Assembly: GCA_030762935.1 (NCBI GenBank)
Contig: CM060883.1
Coordinates: forward strand, 99,820,501 to 99,884,500
Direction: 5' to 3'
DNA: 64,000 nucleotides
Origin: Hymenopus coronatus
Lineage: Eukaryota > Arthropoda > Insecta > Mantodea > Hymenopodidae
The position numbers and the translations under genes are program-made. The notes beneath the pieces are model-generated. The model did no database searches and was not told the origin of the DNA. It was given only the letters and a program-made list of their open reading frames with translations. Of the stretch, positions 32,661-44,399 are shown piece after piece. Each line of letters starts with the position of its first letter. The first letter of the stretch is position 1.

Positions 32661-35600
32661 TATAGTATCAACACCTAATGGAAGCCTGCAGTAGACCAGG
32701 ATCATCAAGAGAAGAAGTGAGGAGTAAGAAAGTGCTTGATAGGTTAGGAAGTAGGACTGCATCACAATAGGGAAAGGAGAGACTGAGAAAATTAGGTTCT
32801 GTGAGGGTCTGAAAAATAAAATGTGCATGGGAAAATTGAAACCACTATTGGAAAATCAAGATTACGTGGGGTATATATAAGAGGTTAAGGGAAGAATATG
32901 TAGAGGTAAATGACTTTATATTTTGGACTAAAAAGATAAAATGCAGCATGGAAGGGTAGAGCAACTGGCAGTTAGGAAATCACTGAGGAAAGTAATAAAA
33001 GAGACATGGTCAAGAATGAGAAATGTTTTTGGGTAATAATTGAAGATAAACAGATTGAGGACGGTATTATATGTTTAGGTGTAGTATATAACCCAGAGAT
33101 AACCTCACAGTATCATAATCCAGACATAGAGCATTACATAGAAATTTTAAGAGAGAAATGCGGAAGAACAGAATTTATAATAACGGGAGATTGTAATGTT
33201 TGGATAGGAGAAAGTGATGTGAATGTAGACAGCGATACAATATTTGGAGACGATATAAGAACAGAAGGGAGCTTATCAGGCGTGGTAGAGACAAGTGAGT
33301 ATGTTACAAATGTTGAATGGTAAGTATGGTGAAGATGTAGAAGGAGATTTTACCTTTGTTAGCAAAAACGGCCAAAGTGTTATACAGCATGTATTACAGC
33401 CTGTCAATATGAGGTACTTATTAAATAATTTTAAGGTATTAAATCTTATATTAAACAAGCCACTTCCCACTGGTGCCTTCAACTAGAGGGTATAGAAGGA
33501 AGTGTAGGGGGAAGGGAAAATAATATTACAGATCATGTGGTCTTTAAATGGAATCAATTTTTATCATTATTGGAATATAAATATAGTGAAATATGCCAAA
33601 TAGGAATATTAATTAAGTTAGCATAAAATAGATAATGTATTAAATATGGGTACAATAATGCAGAGGCAGGAGAAGGGAGGGGAGGAGAGGAGGTAAGAAG
33701 TGGGAAGGATGGTATGATAGGGAATGTAAACTAGCAAAAGTAGTGATGAAAGAAAACTTAATAAACTGGAGGGAGGTAGGAGATAACGTAACAAAGCAAG
33801 AATACTTAAATAGTACAAATTCATATAATGCATTGCTAGAAAGTAAGGAACATGAGTGGAGTAATAAGAATAAGTTTACCCTGATTAAAATTTTTAAGGA
33901 AAATAATGTTACTAGTGTATGGAAACCTATAACAAGTATGCTAAACCAGAAGAATGGATTGGGTATTTTAAATTGTTAATAGGGGAGGGTGTTGTTACTT
34001 TCTCTACACTTACTATGTACATAGTGTATAGAGAAGGTATTGCATTCCACCCAAAAATTTGATACTGAGATTTCACTAGAAATACATGTTTTGGGTCCAC
34101 CTGAATCCAAAAAAAAGCATTTTTGGAAAAAAGTTGTGTGTGTGAGGACAACATAGCTCAAAAATGAAAAGTCCATTAAATACCAAACTTCATATTTAAG
34201 TTCAGTATCTTCCAAGAATGTAATACAAATATTTTCAAGAAAATCCCCCCACCCCCAACTGCCCTTTACATGGAAAAATTTTCAAAAATGTTGATTTTCT
34301 CAAAAATGGCTCAAATGATTTTGATTGAAATATTGTATATTAAAGATATTTACCTGACAAATAAAATGTATATCTTGAATTTTCTGGCAATAGCCTCTGA
34401 AGAGTACTTTATTCTGGATGAATTCTACTGAGTTTTGCATAACTGGGACACTGTAAGAGGAGATAGACAAAAACTTACTACACAAAAAATGTAGATCAAG
34501 ATAAAACACAAAATTTATGTCATATACATTTTTTTCGTGGAGTTGATCGCTTTTGAGATATTCGTTGTTTTTTTGTTTTTTTTTCAGCTTTGAAAATGCA
34601 GGAATATGACAACTGCTGTCCATGCAAACAAAGGAACTTCAGTCACATAGCAATCAGCTTTTGACTATCACTTTAACCTATGCTACTCCCTTATTTCCCT
34701 TCTACTTACAAGGAAGCAAGTAATAAGACTATTTCTGCTATTTTTTTCTCGATTAGAGTGAAGCAATTAGAAGCATAAGCTTTTTAAAAATAATTTGCTG
34801 CAGAGATGTAGAGAAAGTCACGTGGATAGAACACATCAGATTTTTTTAATGCAAAGCCAAGAATGGAGTGTGGAATGAGTGTTATAGAAATATTGGATAG
34901 TGAAATAAGAGTTGATGAGGTTGTTAAACAGGTTAAATTGATGAAAAAGAGCAAAGCACCAGGAATAGATGGAATCCCACCAGAATTTCTAAAGGAATGG
35001 TGTAGTGGTGTTAATAGAATTGAGTTACTTATCAGTTTAATTCAATTAGAATTGAGTTACTTATCAGTTTAATTCAATTAAAGAGGAGGGGTATATGCTA
35101 GAGCAATAATCCACCCAAGGGGAGTACATAATTCCAGGATTATTATTCGCAGATGGTTTAGTTGTAGGATCCATTACAACAATAGACCCTTGCAGCAAAT
35201 AGATAAATACTGTAGTAAATGGAATTTGAAGGTAAACGAGGATAAGTCTCAAACATTAATGTTTAAGAAAGAGGCAAAATTGAGCAAATTTGAAAAGTGG
35301 CAGAAAGTACCAAGAATATAAAGTGGTTAGAAATTGTATATATTTAGGTGTTAAAATGATTAGGGGTTTGGGGGTGAAAATGGGAGAAACAGAAGTTGGT
35401 TTTGCAAAAGGGAAAGGAGCATTGGCAGCAGTTAGAAGGTGTAAATATAGAATACTAGGTACTAATGTCAAGTATTAGAACAAATATACATGGTAGTGAA
35501 AGCAAAAATGTTAAATGGGAGTGAAATTTGTGGACTGGAGGGTGGGTGCAGTATATAGGATGTTCTGTAGTGAAGTTTCATCACTACCAAGTGTCACCCA

Positions 35601-36752
35601 ATTACAATAGGAAGGAATTTGATTTAGAATTTTAAATTTAGATGAAAAGAATCTGCTAAGGCAATGCTTAGAATATCAAGAAAATGGTTTAAAAGGCAAT
35701 GGATGGTGCTATAGTACACATTATAACCTGGAAAGTAAAGGTATGGGTGAAATTTGTTAGGAGTTTTTGGCAAGGAGTAGGAGAAGATTTGAAGACATAG
35801 AAATACAAACACTGTTTGCGGATATAGGTATAAAAAGATCATTAGAATCGTATTGTTATTACTTCAAGAACCTCGCTTGGCTATGAGAGGATGGGTTAGT
35901 GAAGGGTACTTTTCACTACAGTTAGGCATATATGGGAACGCATCTCTATTCCATATTTTAACACAGGGAAAATAAAGTAAAGGGACATGGATGGGTTAAA
36001 GACTAGCACTTCTGATAGACACAGTTATTATTGTTACCTTTTACCTAACACGTGCTGCCATCTTGGCATGGGACCAACCTTGGTATCCTAGAGGATCCAA
36101 TGCTCCTTGTGATGCCTATTCCATACTAGACGCACAGTCCAATAGAGGAAGGAACTACTCTACAGGTGATTTTTATAAATAGCAAAGTTGGCAATGTTGC
36201 CAACATGTGAAAGATTAATTCTTTTCAATGTTACCACTTCCTGTGTATACAGCCTGGATGTGACAGTATATTACTATAAAAAGTGTATGGGAAGGAGAAG
36301 AATATTTAGACAAACTAAATAAAGAATAAAAAGAGACAGATGTATGGAGTTCGGAAGGGATGAGAAAAGGTTTTCTACAAAAGCAGTGCCCAATATGTGG
36401 AAGAAAAGAAGATATAGAGCATGTAGTATTTGAGTGTGAAGGGACAGAGGAATGGAGAAAAGAATGTAAAATTGAGAAATGGCTTAAAATTGATTGAAAG
36501 ATTGCATTAATTAAAATTTTTAGTAAAGGCTTTATGAAAGGTGGAGAGTTATAAAGTTAAAAAGAAGTGAAATTGGTCATTAAAAAAAGAAGTGAACAAG
36601 GCATAATTTTAAGGGAAATTAATGTATGGCTAGTAGAAGTAGTATGATGAATATAGTAAGCTAACAGCCTGGGCTTAACACTTAGCCATATTCCTTGTAT
36701 TTTTTATTTGAAGGAAGCTTAGTGCAAGTAATCATTATTATTATTATTAAAT
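32661..36752 (+). pseudogene. Decayed non-LTR retrotransposon (endonuclease, RT, zinc motif)
   Basis: Colinear fragments in several frames. Endonuclease: NEKCFWVIIEDKQ, VVYNPE, IITGDCNVWIGE (33176-33210), FTFVSKNGQSVI. Linker: NQKNGLGILN (to 33978). RT: KSKAPGIDGIPPEFLKEW (34940-35010), LFADGLVVGS, WNLKVNEDKSQTLMFKKE (35215-35275), CIYLGVKM. C-terminal zinc motif: CPICGRKEDIEHVVFEC (36390-36440). It ends in an ATT repeat at about 36732-36750, a LINE-like tail. There is no RNase H, so it is a different lineage from the I-type copies, perhaps CR1/Jockey-like. An R850 copy splits it between linker and RT. Confidence 0.82.
34005..34862 (+). repeat. R850 repeat, copy 6 (best full-length reference)
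   Basis: An uninterrupted copy inserted in the decayed LINE, so both limits are fairly clear. The left end is GTTACTTTCTCTACACTTAC; the right end is GATGTAGAGAAAGTCACG followed by ACACATCAGATTTTTTTAATG. The first 40 nt fold back on themselves (CTTTCTCTACAC...GTGTATAGAGAAGG). No open frame of note. Confidence 0.85.
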
Positions 36753-38559
36753 GCCAGGTAAATGGGGAGTAGCAGAGAGTAAAAGTGGGTATCTGTAAAT
36801 TCTAAAATATACCTTGGCAGAAAAGAATTGGCAAGGAGTGATCTCCTTCTCGGAGAGGAGGTTATCATGCAAATGTGCAAGGAATATGCAGGGTTGTGGC
36901 ATAATGTTTATTTCAACAATTTCTTCTCCTGCACTTGTGGTACAGGGAACAAAAACTGGCTGAAAGTTCTGCAAACCTAAACAACTGAAGCTAAAATGTG
37001 CAGCATAAAGACATGACTGCCAATGTATGGCATAGGGATGTAGCATTACTTTCTATCAATTTAGATCCAAGGTCAGGCTCTGTGGTAGAGAAAAAAATTG
37101 CCCCAATACAGTCATAAATTATTTGAAAGGTATGGGGGAGTTGACATAGTAGACTGAATACTAGGGCAGAAGACCTACAAAGAAATGGTAGAAATTTATT
37201 TTCCATTTCATAATAAATATAACTATTATAAATAGGTTCATTATATATGACATAATGAACAGGCCCAAGGACATAGGCTGGTGTTTCAGCTAATTGGTGT
37301 CTTTTGATCTTGAAAGTGGCATAAGAGCCTGTCCACTGCTACAATATTCTGCAAACAGATGGAAGACTAAATTGAGTCATGACATTCACATACAATGCAA
37401 AACTGGATGTCTTCTTGAGTATCACCAAGAGAGAGAAGTGGAAAACAGTGTATAATAAACTAGTAAGACAAAATTGTAACAATCCTGTAAATAGTGTAGT
37501 GGTAGTGTAAAACATATTTGCTGGTGCAGGAGTGGTTCAATATGTACATTCATATCTGTAAGATGAGTTACCTCATTTTCATAATCTTCTAAGCAGATTT
37601 TTTGTGTCTTGTTACCTTAAAGTACCTAGATATTTTGTAGAGCATTTCATTTGTTCACATTACCTATGCTGTTTATGCATTAACGAGCAGTACACCTGTA
37701 CACCTTTAAGTTTAGAGCTCCACAAATGAAGGGGCATGGCTGGCCCAAAACCGGCAAATATCAAAGGTTTAGTCATGTATGGGATAAAGAATAACAATGA
37801 AATGTGAAAGATTTGAGTATTGAGAGGTTCTGTTTCCAATAAACTAAGGTGAACAAAAGCTAATTGATCAGTATATTGAACACACAAAAATTGTACTTAT
37901 TTTGGAATGTCATTTGATTATAAGTAACCCTCAATACTAGCAATTCAACGCTAGTCAATTTCAAAATTCAATGCAATAAACATTAAGAAGTTATGCCTTT
38001 GTCTTAAACTGTGCCATTCTAATCAAGAATAGAACATGTATTTGTCAGAAGTTACTCAGGAGTTGTTTTTGAAAATATGCAATTAGAAAGAGCTCTAGCT
38101 GTTATCGGTTATAATTAAATTGCTCTCTTATGCCCCAATGTTGGTTGCTAATTTGTAATTATTGATTGCTGATTATTATGGCATTACTGCAGTCAGAGAG
38201 ATGATTATTTTTTTTCTTTATATGATTATCAAGTAAAATTAATAATCTTCTTATATTTTAATAAAAGTATTAATTATATGTTTTTCAAATATGACAAATT
38301 GCAAAAATTCTGCTTTATATAATCAATACGTGCAAGATATTACAAATCAAAAAATCATTTTAAGAATTAGTCATAATTGCCTTATTAATATTCTCTGCTT
38401 TCAAGATATGTAAAGTGGATAATGAATTTGGATTGCCAAGATTTTATTGAGTTAAATATGTAGTAAGATATCCTAGAGCTGTACATTATGTGTATAACTT
38501 AGATTCAGATATTGCAAACAAGTAGAAGGCTACATAGCTGAATTACTCACTTGGCAAAC
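36753..38559. other. No recognised feature
   Basis: AT-rich intronic sequence; short open frames at 36747-37206 and 37660-37887 (minus) resemble nothing known. Confidence 0.5.
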
Positions 38560-38832
38560 TGAGACTAACATGGTTCTAGAGTGTTGATGTACTGCTCAAC
38601 CATGCTGTCTGACTGTGGTTGAAGAGCTGCTGTGCATGTGTTAATGCACTCCAAGTTGCTCAGAATTCCCTCATCAGCTTGGACTCAAAAGTTAATGTGT
38701 AGCTGCAAAGGAACCACATAGTGACAAAATAGTTCTCCATGGTATTGGCCTCATGGTTAGGGATGGCATACACCTCCATCCACTTGATGAAGTAATCCAT
38801 GGGGACCCACAGATACGTGTTCCCTCTGTTTG

Positions 38833-39470
38833 TCCCAGCTGCACTCACTCACATACGCACACTCACACACACATACACACTCACTCACATATGCACACTC
38901 ACACACACACATACACACTCTCTCACACACACATACATGCTCACACACACACACTCTCTCTCACACACACTCTCACACACACATACACACTCACACACAC
39001 ACATGCACGCTCACACACTCACTCATACACACACACACTCTCACTCACACATACACACTCACAAACACACTCACTCATACACACACACTCTCTCACAAAC
39101 ACTCTCACAAACACACTCACTCACATACACACACTCACACACACTCTCATACACACACTCACTCACTAAAACACACACTCACTCACTCACTCACTAAAAC
39201 ACACACTCACACACCCACACAGACTCGTGTACACACACACTCACTCATACACTCACACACACACACTCACACTCTCACTCACACATACACACTCTCACTC
39301 ACACACACACACTCATACACTCACACTCACTCATACACTCACTCACACACACACTCATGCACTCACACACTCTCACGCACTCACACACACACTCACACAC
39401 ACACACACACACACTGTCACTCACACATGCCCACACTCGCACGCCCACACACACACACACACACACAGCA
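38833..39470 (+). repeat. CA/CTCACA microsatellite block
   Basis: About 640 bp of imperfect CACACA, CTCACT and CATACACA motifs. Open frames across it translate only to Thr/His/Ser repeats and are not genes. Confidence 0.97.
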
Positions 39471-39472
39471 TG

Positions 39473-39595
39473 TAAAAGAACCTCAAGCCTGATAGAGAGA
39501 CATCTGATCAAAATTAAGCTGCTTTTCACACCCAATTTAGAAGGGGACGTTGAGAACCATAGCAGTTAAAGAGTGCCCATAAATAACACGCCATT
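39473..39595 (+). mobile_element. 3' fragment of an S3 SINE between microsatellites
   Basis: GTAAAAGAACCTCAAGCCTG through GTTAAAGAGTGCCCATAAAT and CCATTTTGATTTACAT match the second half of S3. The head is replaced by CA repeats on the left, and CA repeats also grow from its tail on the right. Confidence 0.8.
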
Positions 39596-39599
39596 TTGA

Positions 39600-39765
39600 T
39601 TTACATACACACACTCACTCACATTCACATGCACACACACACACACTCACATGTACCCACGCACACACTCACTCACACCCATGCACACAGACACACCCAC
39701 GCATACATACACTCACTCACACGCACACACATCCATGCATGCACACACACACACACGATAAAATC
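39600..39765 (+). repeat. CA-rich microsatellite, second block
   Basis: ACACACACTC and CATGCACACA-type repeats directly after the SINE tail; end near 39762. Confidence 0.93.
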
Positions 39766-41015
39766 AGCATCTGCCCATAATGTCAGCCAGTAGTACCAAT
39801 GTCAGAGTTTGTTGATGGTTCGGTAGGGTCACAAGTGTCCTCACAAATTCCCCGCATATACCTCTTGCAGGACTTCTGCAATCTTACTCTGAGAGAGAAA
39901 CAGCTGCTCTCTCTCTGGGTCTTCCCATCAGGTGACTCCCATACTCTGAACATAACTCCATTGCCAATCTTCATTGAATCCCATTGGGCCCAGTAGGGTG
40001 CTGGGTGCGATGTTCTTGCAGCTTGGTCCACATCTCCAAGGAGTGGTTTCAACTGCTCCCTCCTCAGCCCTGTGCTATCCCATCCAGCTGCAGGCACTAC
40101 TGATATAATACAGACAGCTGTGGCACCTTCCTTTCTGATGTTCTGAGGTAAAGTTGTACTGTTGCAGCCACTGGACCCAGGTTCTTGAAGCTTAAGCTAG
40201 ATGAGGGTGGAAAGACTGACCCTACAGGTACTTGCAGAAGTGCTTCAGTAGCTACACTACTGCCAGGAGATCTCACCAGGTAGTTAGCCTAGTTACCTGT
40301 TCCTAGCAATCCTGAACCTGGAATAGAATGCCACCAATGCAAGTGTCACTGGTATCAGTGTGCAGAATAAAGTTGCTACCGAGTTATGGAAATTGTAAAA
40401 TGGGAGCACTGCAGAGTGCCTGGAATGCATTCTCTGTCCACATGTAAGCCAGGGTTGTTCTGTATCAAGATCAGGCAGGCATACTCTCTCATCTCTGATT
40501 CCATGAGTTGCTGGAAGGTGGCCTGGCACATTACAGGGGCCAAAGAGCATAACCGCAAATTGCCAAAGCCCCTTGCCTGTTGAGAATGTGCTTTTTGTCT
40601 CTGGGATCATTGAACACTTGCCAGTTTCCTGATTTCAAATCCAAAGTTGGGAGCCACTGGGCACCAGCAAGTGTGTCCAAGGTTTAGGGGAAACAGTCTT
40701 TTCTGGTGGCAGCATTCAGCTTCCTGTAGTTGCCTATTTCTTCTTCTTCACCATGCACGAAGGGTTATCAGACTCTTCAATGATACCTCTAGGTTTCAAG
40801 TCCTTCAGCATGTCATTACCTCTGGTTGCTTTCACAGCAAAATATATCTTTTGGTTTCTGGACAGATTGGGCATCTCTGTTGATGTTTTGGAGTACTCAG
40901 TCAGTGCGACTGTAATCACTGTTCCCTTTGCTGAAGACTGGACCCTCACACAGCAGTACACTGCTGCTGGCCTGGATGTCCTGATGATGACAATGTTTGG
41001 GTAAAACACAATCCA

Positions 41016-41422
41016 TGCAACAAACTGTTGTCCCTCCTGGAAGTAATAGGTACCTTACAACAAAGAAGGCAGGTTCAGTTTGTACATCAAACTGATCTCA
41101 AACATAGAGCCCATGGCAGAAACACTACAAATCAAATGCTTACACCTGTATGCTTTCATAATACTTTTCAGAATTATTCAAACAAATGTTTAAACCTTTA
41201 TTGCACTTGTGCAGTTGAAGATTTTTATGAAATCAGATATTGATTTACCTCCAGAAGTATAGGACATCTAAATTATCACTATGAAAGGCTTAAAATTCAC
41301 TGGAAAACTAGATCTAAGAACTAGTCATTGGATTCACAATTAGAAATATAATGGAAAGTCAATCTTTGTCAGCTTAAATAGTGAGGATCTTAATATGCCA
41401 AGTTTGCACATTCTTTTTGCAG
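41016..41422. other. Intron end; no element recognised
   Basis: AT-rich intron sequence leading into the TTCTTTTTGCAG acceptor. Confidence 0.5.
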
Positions 41423-41730
41423 ATCATCGGTGGAGGATAGTGTAATGAAATGTATTGCATGTGAGAAAGAAGCTCGGCCAACGAGCATCTATTGCAGTGA
41501 TGCATGTGTTCTGAAACATGTTCAGGAATCTTTGAATGCAGCAAACAAGGATAAGGATAAGTCTGCACTATCTGGCAAAGCTGTACCTTCTTCCACTACT
41601 GATAGTTCTGCTAAAGCCCAGATACAAGCCACTGTTTCCAAGCCATCAGACTCGGCACCACCTATGCCAAAGGCCAAACCAGATGCCAGGATAATGGTAT
41701 TTGAGAGAAAAACAGGAAAATTACTTGCAG
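41423..41730 (+). CDS. Dido1: DIDO1/PHF3-like gene, cysteine-motif exon
   Basis: Acceptor TTCTTTTTGCAG ends at 41422; donor CTTGCAG|GTATTT. The first base completes AGA (Arg), then SSVEDSVMKCIACEKEARP, followed by TSIYCSDACVLKHVQESL. The CX2C...YCSDAC arrangement is the small cysteine-rich motif that lies between the PHD finger and TFIIS-like domain in DIDO1-type proteins. A Ser/Ala/Pro-rich linker and ARIMVFERKTGKLLAG follow. The exon ends with G, joining GT at 51563 to give LLAGPNAPT, a typical family junction. Phases match on both sides. Confidence 0.88.
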
Positions 41731-41814
41731 GTATTTAATAATATCATAACAGGCTTTTCCATAGTGATTTTGCACTTTTAATTTTTACAAATACCTCTTA
41801 TAACAATTCGTAAC

Positions 41815-41906
41815 ATTAATGACGACTTCACGGGATACCAATCGAGTTAAATTGGAGTCATAAAATTCCAATTTAACTCAGTTTATCCCATGAAGTCGTC
41901 ATTAAT
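41815..41906. repeat. 92-bp foldback hairpin element
   Basis: ATTAATGACGACTTCA at 41815 is mirrored by TGAAGTCGTCATTAAT ending at 41906; the arms are about 40 nt with a few mismatches (CGGGATACCAATCGAG versus TGGGATAAACTGAG). A tiny MITE is the simplest reading; a hairpin RNA is possible. Confidence 0.8.
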
Positions 41907-44399
41907 AACCAATACTGAGAATGCTTCAAATCTTTAATATGTAGCAAGCTTTTTGTGCACTGTGATAACAAGGAAAATTCTGAAGCAATGAAATGAGCTT
42001 GACATTGTGAGCTCAGAGTTGTTGGTACGCTTGAATAAGAATAGGATCAGTATTAAGAATAGGATCAGTATTACACACATCCTCTTTATGTTGAATGTAA
42101 TCTGATTTCATCTTGTATCAATAAAGGGAAGGGTGACCTCTCCTCGCCCCACGTTTCCACTCTCTTTGTGAGCAACATTTGTTAAGAAGACAGCAGCATA
42201 ATACAGTGGAATCTCCGTAGAATCATAAAATATACTCAAAATACGGAAGTTAGTAAATATCTACCAAATTTAAGATACATTACATTACATACACTGTTGC
42301 ATACATTTAATTCATTATTGCACTTCTATTTAAATTCTTGTACATACTCAAATACATGCACACATCAATCTTATATATATAATAAATAATTATAAATATT
42401 AAAATTAATATAATTAAAAAAGTAATTAACTAAATTTTTAAATTATCAATTTGAAACCACTGGTTAAATACTCTTACTTTCATTAAAACATAATACAGAT
42501 TTTGAGCTCCAGAAAATTCTCTTCAACCTAAACATATATACACAGTGTGTCCCAGAATTTGAGTGCACAAATTGGCAGGATTGTAGAGGAGTCCTAGATA
42601 AACAATTGGAGAAAGGGAACCTATTGTCCCTTTTGCCAAATTTGAAAGTTATGAAATGCTTACTGGATCACGTGAACTAAAAGTATGTGGATGTGTGAGT
42701 CCTATTTTCATTGAGAATGTCTCATTGGTATGCTATTGGTGCACAATCAATGTAATATTTAACAGCATTAGACAAAATTGCCAGCACTTTGAGGATGAGC
42801 ATTTGTAGTAGCTAAAGCTTTCCTCCAGGCGAGTTCCTATAGCATGGTCATCAAATCCCATGATACAAAGTTTCCATTTTTTACTTTTTTAATTTTCTTG
42901 TCTTTCTCAAATAGTAAACCACTAGAGCAGCACTAATACACTTACTTTATATTTTGGAAGCCAAAACAATGAAACCTCCAGTACAAACTACTTTCAAAAG
43001 ACTGTGAATGAAATCTAAGTAACATTCAGTATTAAATGCAATAATTGTCAAGGAACCTGCACAGATTAATGCAATAAAACAATTAGGTCTCTTGAAAACA
43101 TTTATCTAATGTGAACTTTGAAATGTAGCAACTGAACTTTCATTTTATTTGGATGTAGGTATTATGCCATTTTAACCATTTGAACCGCTGTAGTCCTGTG
43201 AGACTTGACATTTTGATAATGATTACTGGGACAACCATGAATTGAAATGTTCATATTGTAAAAGTATACATATTATGAGCATACAGATTAACATTCTAAG
43301 GTAACCTAAGCTGTGAACTTTGAGCTTTTGTGCTTTTTGCTGCCATATGGTACCATTGCAGATGTTTAAGTGACTCGTTTACCAGATTTCCGTTGAATCT
43401 GATGAACAATTATTTACACAAACTTTAGCTTAGCTTGTTGTGTGAGGTTCACAACAATCCTGGAATTTTTGACTGGGTGCAAAGTTCATTTCTTGTAGGT
43501 GCAATATCTGCAGGTCGTCACATTGGTGACCTGTTGTATTTTGTGCTTCAGATATTGTACTATTTCTCAAAGTCTCTTGTACTTGCCTTTCATGCAGAGA
43601 TGAAAAGGCAGAATTCACTTTCTTGACTAGCATTTAACTCTTAATTTGTTTTATGTAGGTACTACAGAGATAGTTGTTCATTTTTATTTTATTTGAAGTT
43701 CATTTGAAACAATGAAAATATTGTTTTGTTAATTGTAAATTATGCCTACAATTGTAATGTACATAATACATCAATGTGTGAAACACCGTATTTTAATAAC
43801 TCAAGGGGTACAGAGAAGTGTACCCCTTCAGATGTTAAATGCAGTTATTATTGCACCTATATGCTAATCGTACATTACATTTATTTTATTTGTCAGTACA
43901 AATAAATCATATCGAGTAATGCAGTAAAATATGAACGGCTCATTCTAAAATGCAAAAAGAAATAGGAGACAACATAAAAATAATTGTTTTATCTATAGAG
44001 ACTTGAACCTTCAATTGCCTCAGCATCTTCAGCCGATGCAAACCTTAGCAGTATATCCAGATGCTCATGTCTCGGTCCACTGCAGTTTGATCAGTGGTGT
44101 GCTAACCCTTACATCATCTTATGTTGTAGCACCCATAGCCCATAGGTTCCTTATCTCAAACTGTTTATTTTGGACCCTCTGCAATCCTCCCAATTTGTGG
44201 CACATTCTGTATATGACATATAATGTTATACTGTGTGTTGTTTTTCTTTCTTTCTTTTTAATAAATCTGCTCAACAAAATTGTTAAAGCTCACCAACACA
44301 TAGTTACATATCTAATGCATGTACACCCACTAAATCAGTATATTCTGTTTTACATACGGGTCTTGGAAATCATTGATATTGATGTCTTTTTTTCAACAA
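41907..44399. other. No gene; one short hairpin at 43803-43828
   Basis: AT-rich intron. AAGGGGTACA (43803-43812) and TGTACCCCTT (43819-43828) form a perfect 10-bp hairpin with a 6-nt loop, of unknown meaning. Open frames at 43430-43633 and 44003-44437 resemble no known protein. Confidence 0.5.

Larger units (their letters stand above)
38560..41015 (-). pseudogene. Ty3/Gypsy retrotransposon fragment (RT to integrase)
   Basis: Minus-strand pieces in polyprotein order. RT start: KDLKPRGIIEESDNPS (near 40750). RT core: TFSTGKGLWQFAVMLFGPCN (about 40580-40520). RNase H start: ATLFCT. Linker before integrase: RVWESPDGKTQRES (about 39950-39900). Integrase: TYLWVPMDYFIKWMEVYAIP (about 38810-38755). 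Stops and frameshifts abound. CA-rich repeats and an S3 SINE scrap (38833-39765) interrupt the integrase region. No LTRs were found here. Segments are similar to the Gypsy element at 57735-63610. Confidence 0.82.
28661..41422 (+). other. Intron of the DIDO1/PHF3-like gene (12.8 kb)
   Basis: Bounded by GTATGT and TTCTTTTTGCAG; exon phases agree across it (AG|A). It is largely mobile DNA: R850 copies with SINEs, piggyBac, a LINE, a Gypsy fragment and CA-rich microsatellites. The stretches 28661-29000, 30010-30397 and 31746-32269 show nothing recognisable. Confidence 0.8.

Noticed and set aside
32259..32828. 189-codon minus-strand frame
   Set aside because: It is antisense to the piggyBac relic and LINE start, whose plus-strand translations are recognisable; no domain seen in the minus frame.
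38753..39569. Open frames of 60-220 codons rich in Thr and His
   Set aside because: Translation of the CA/CTCACA microsatellite; low complexity only.
42540..42990. Possible transposon end at ACACAGTGTGTCCCAG
   Set aside because: No matching inverted end or target duplication was found nearby.
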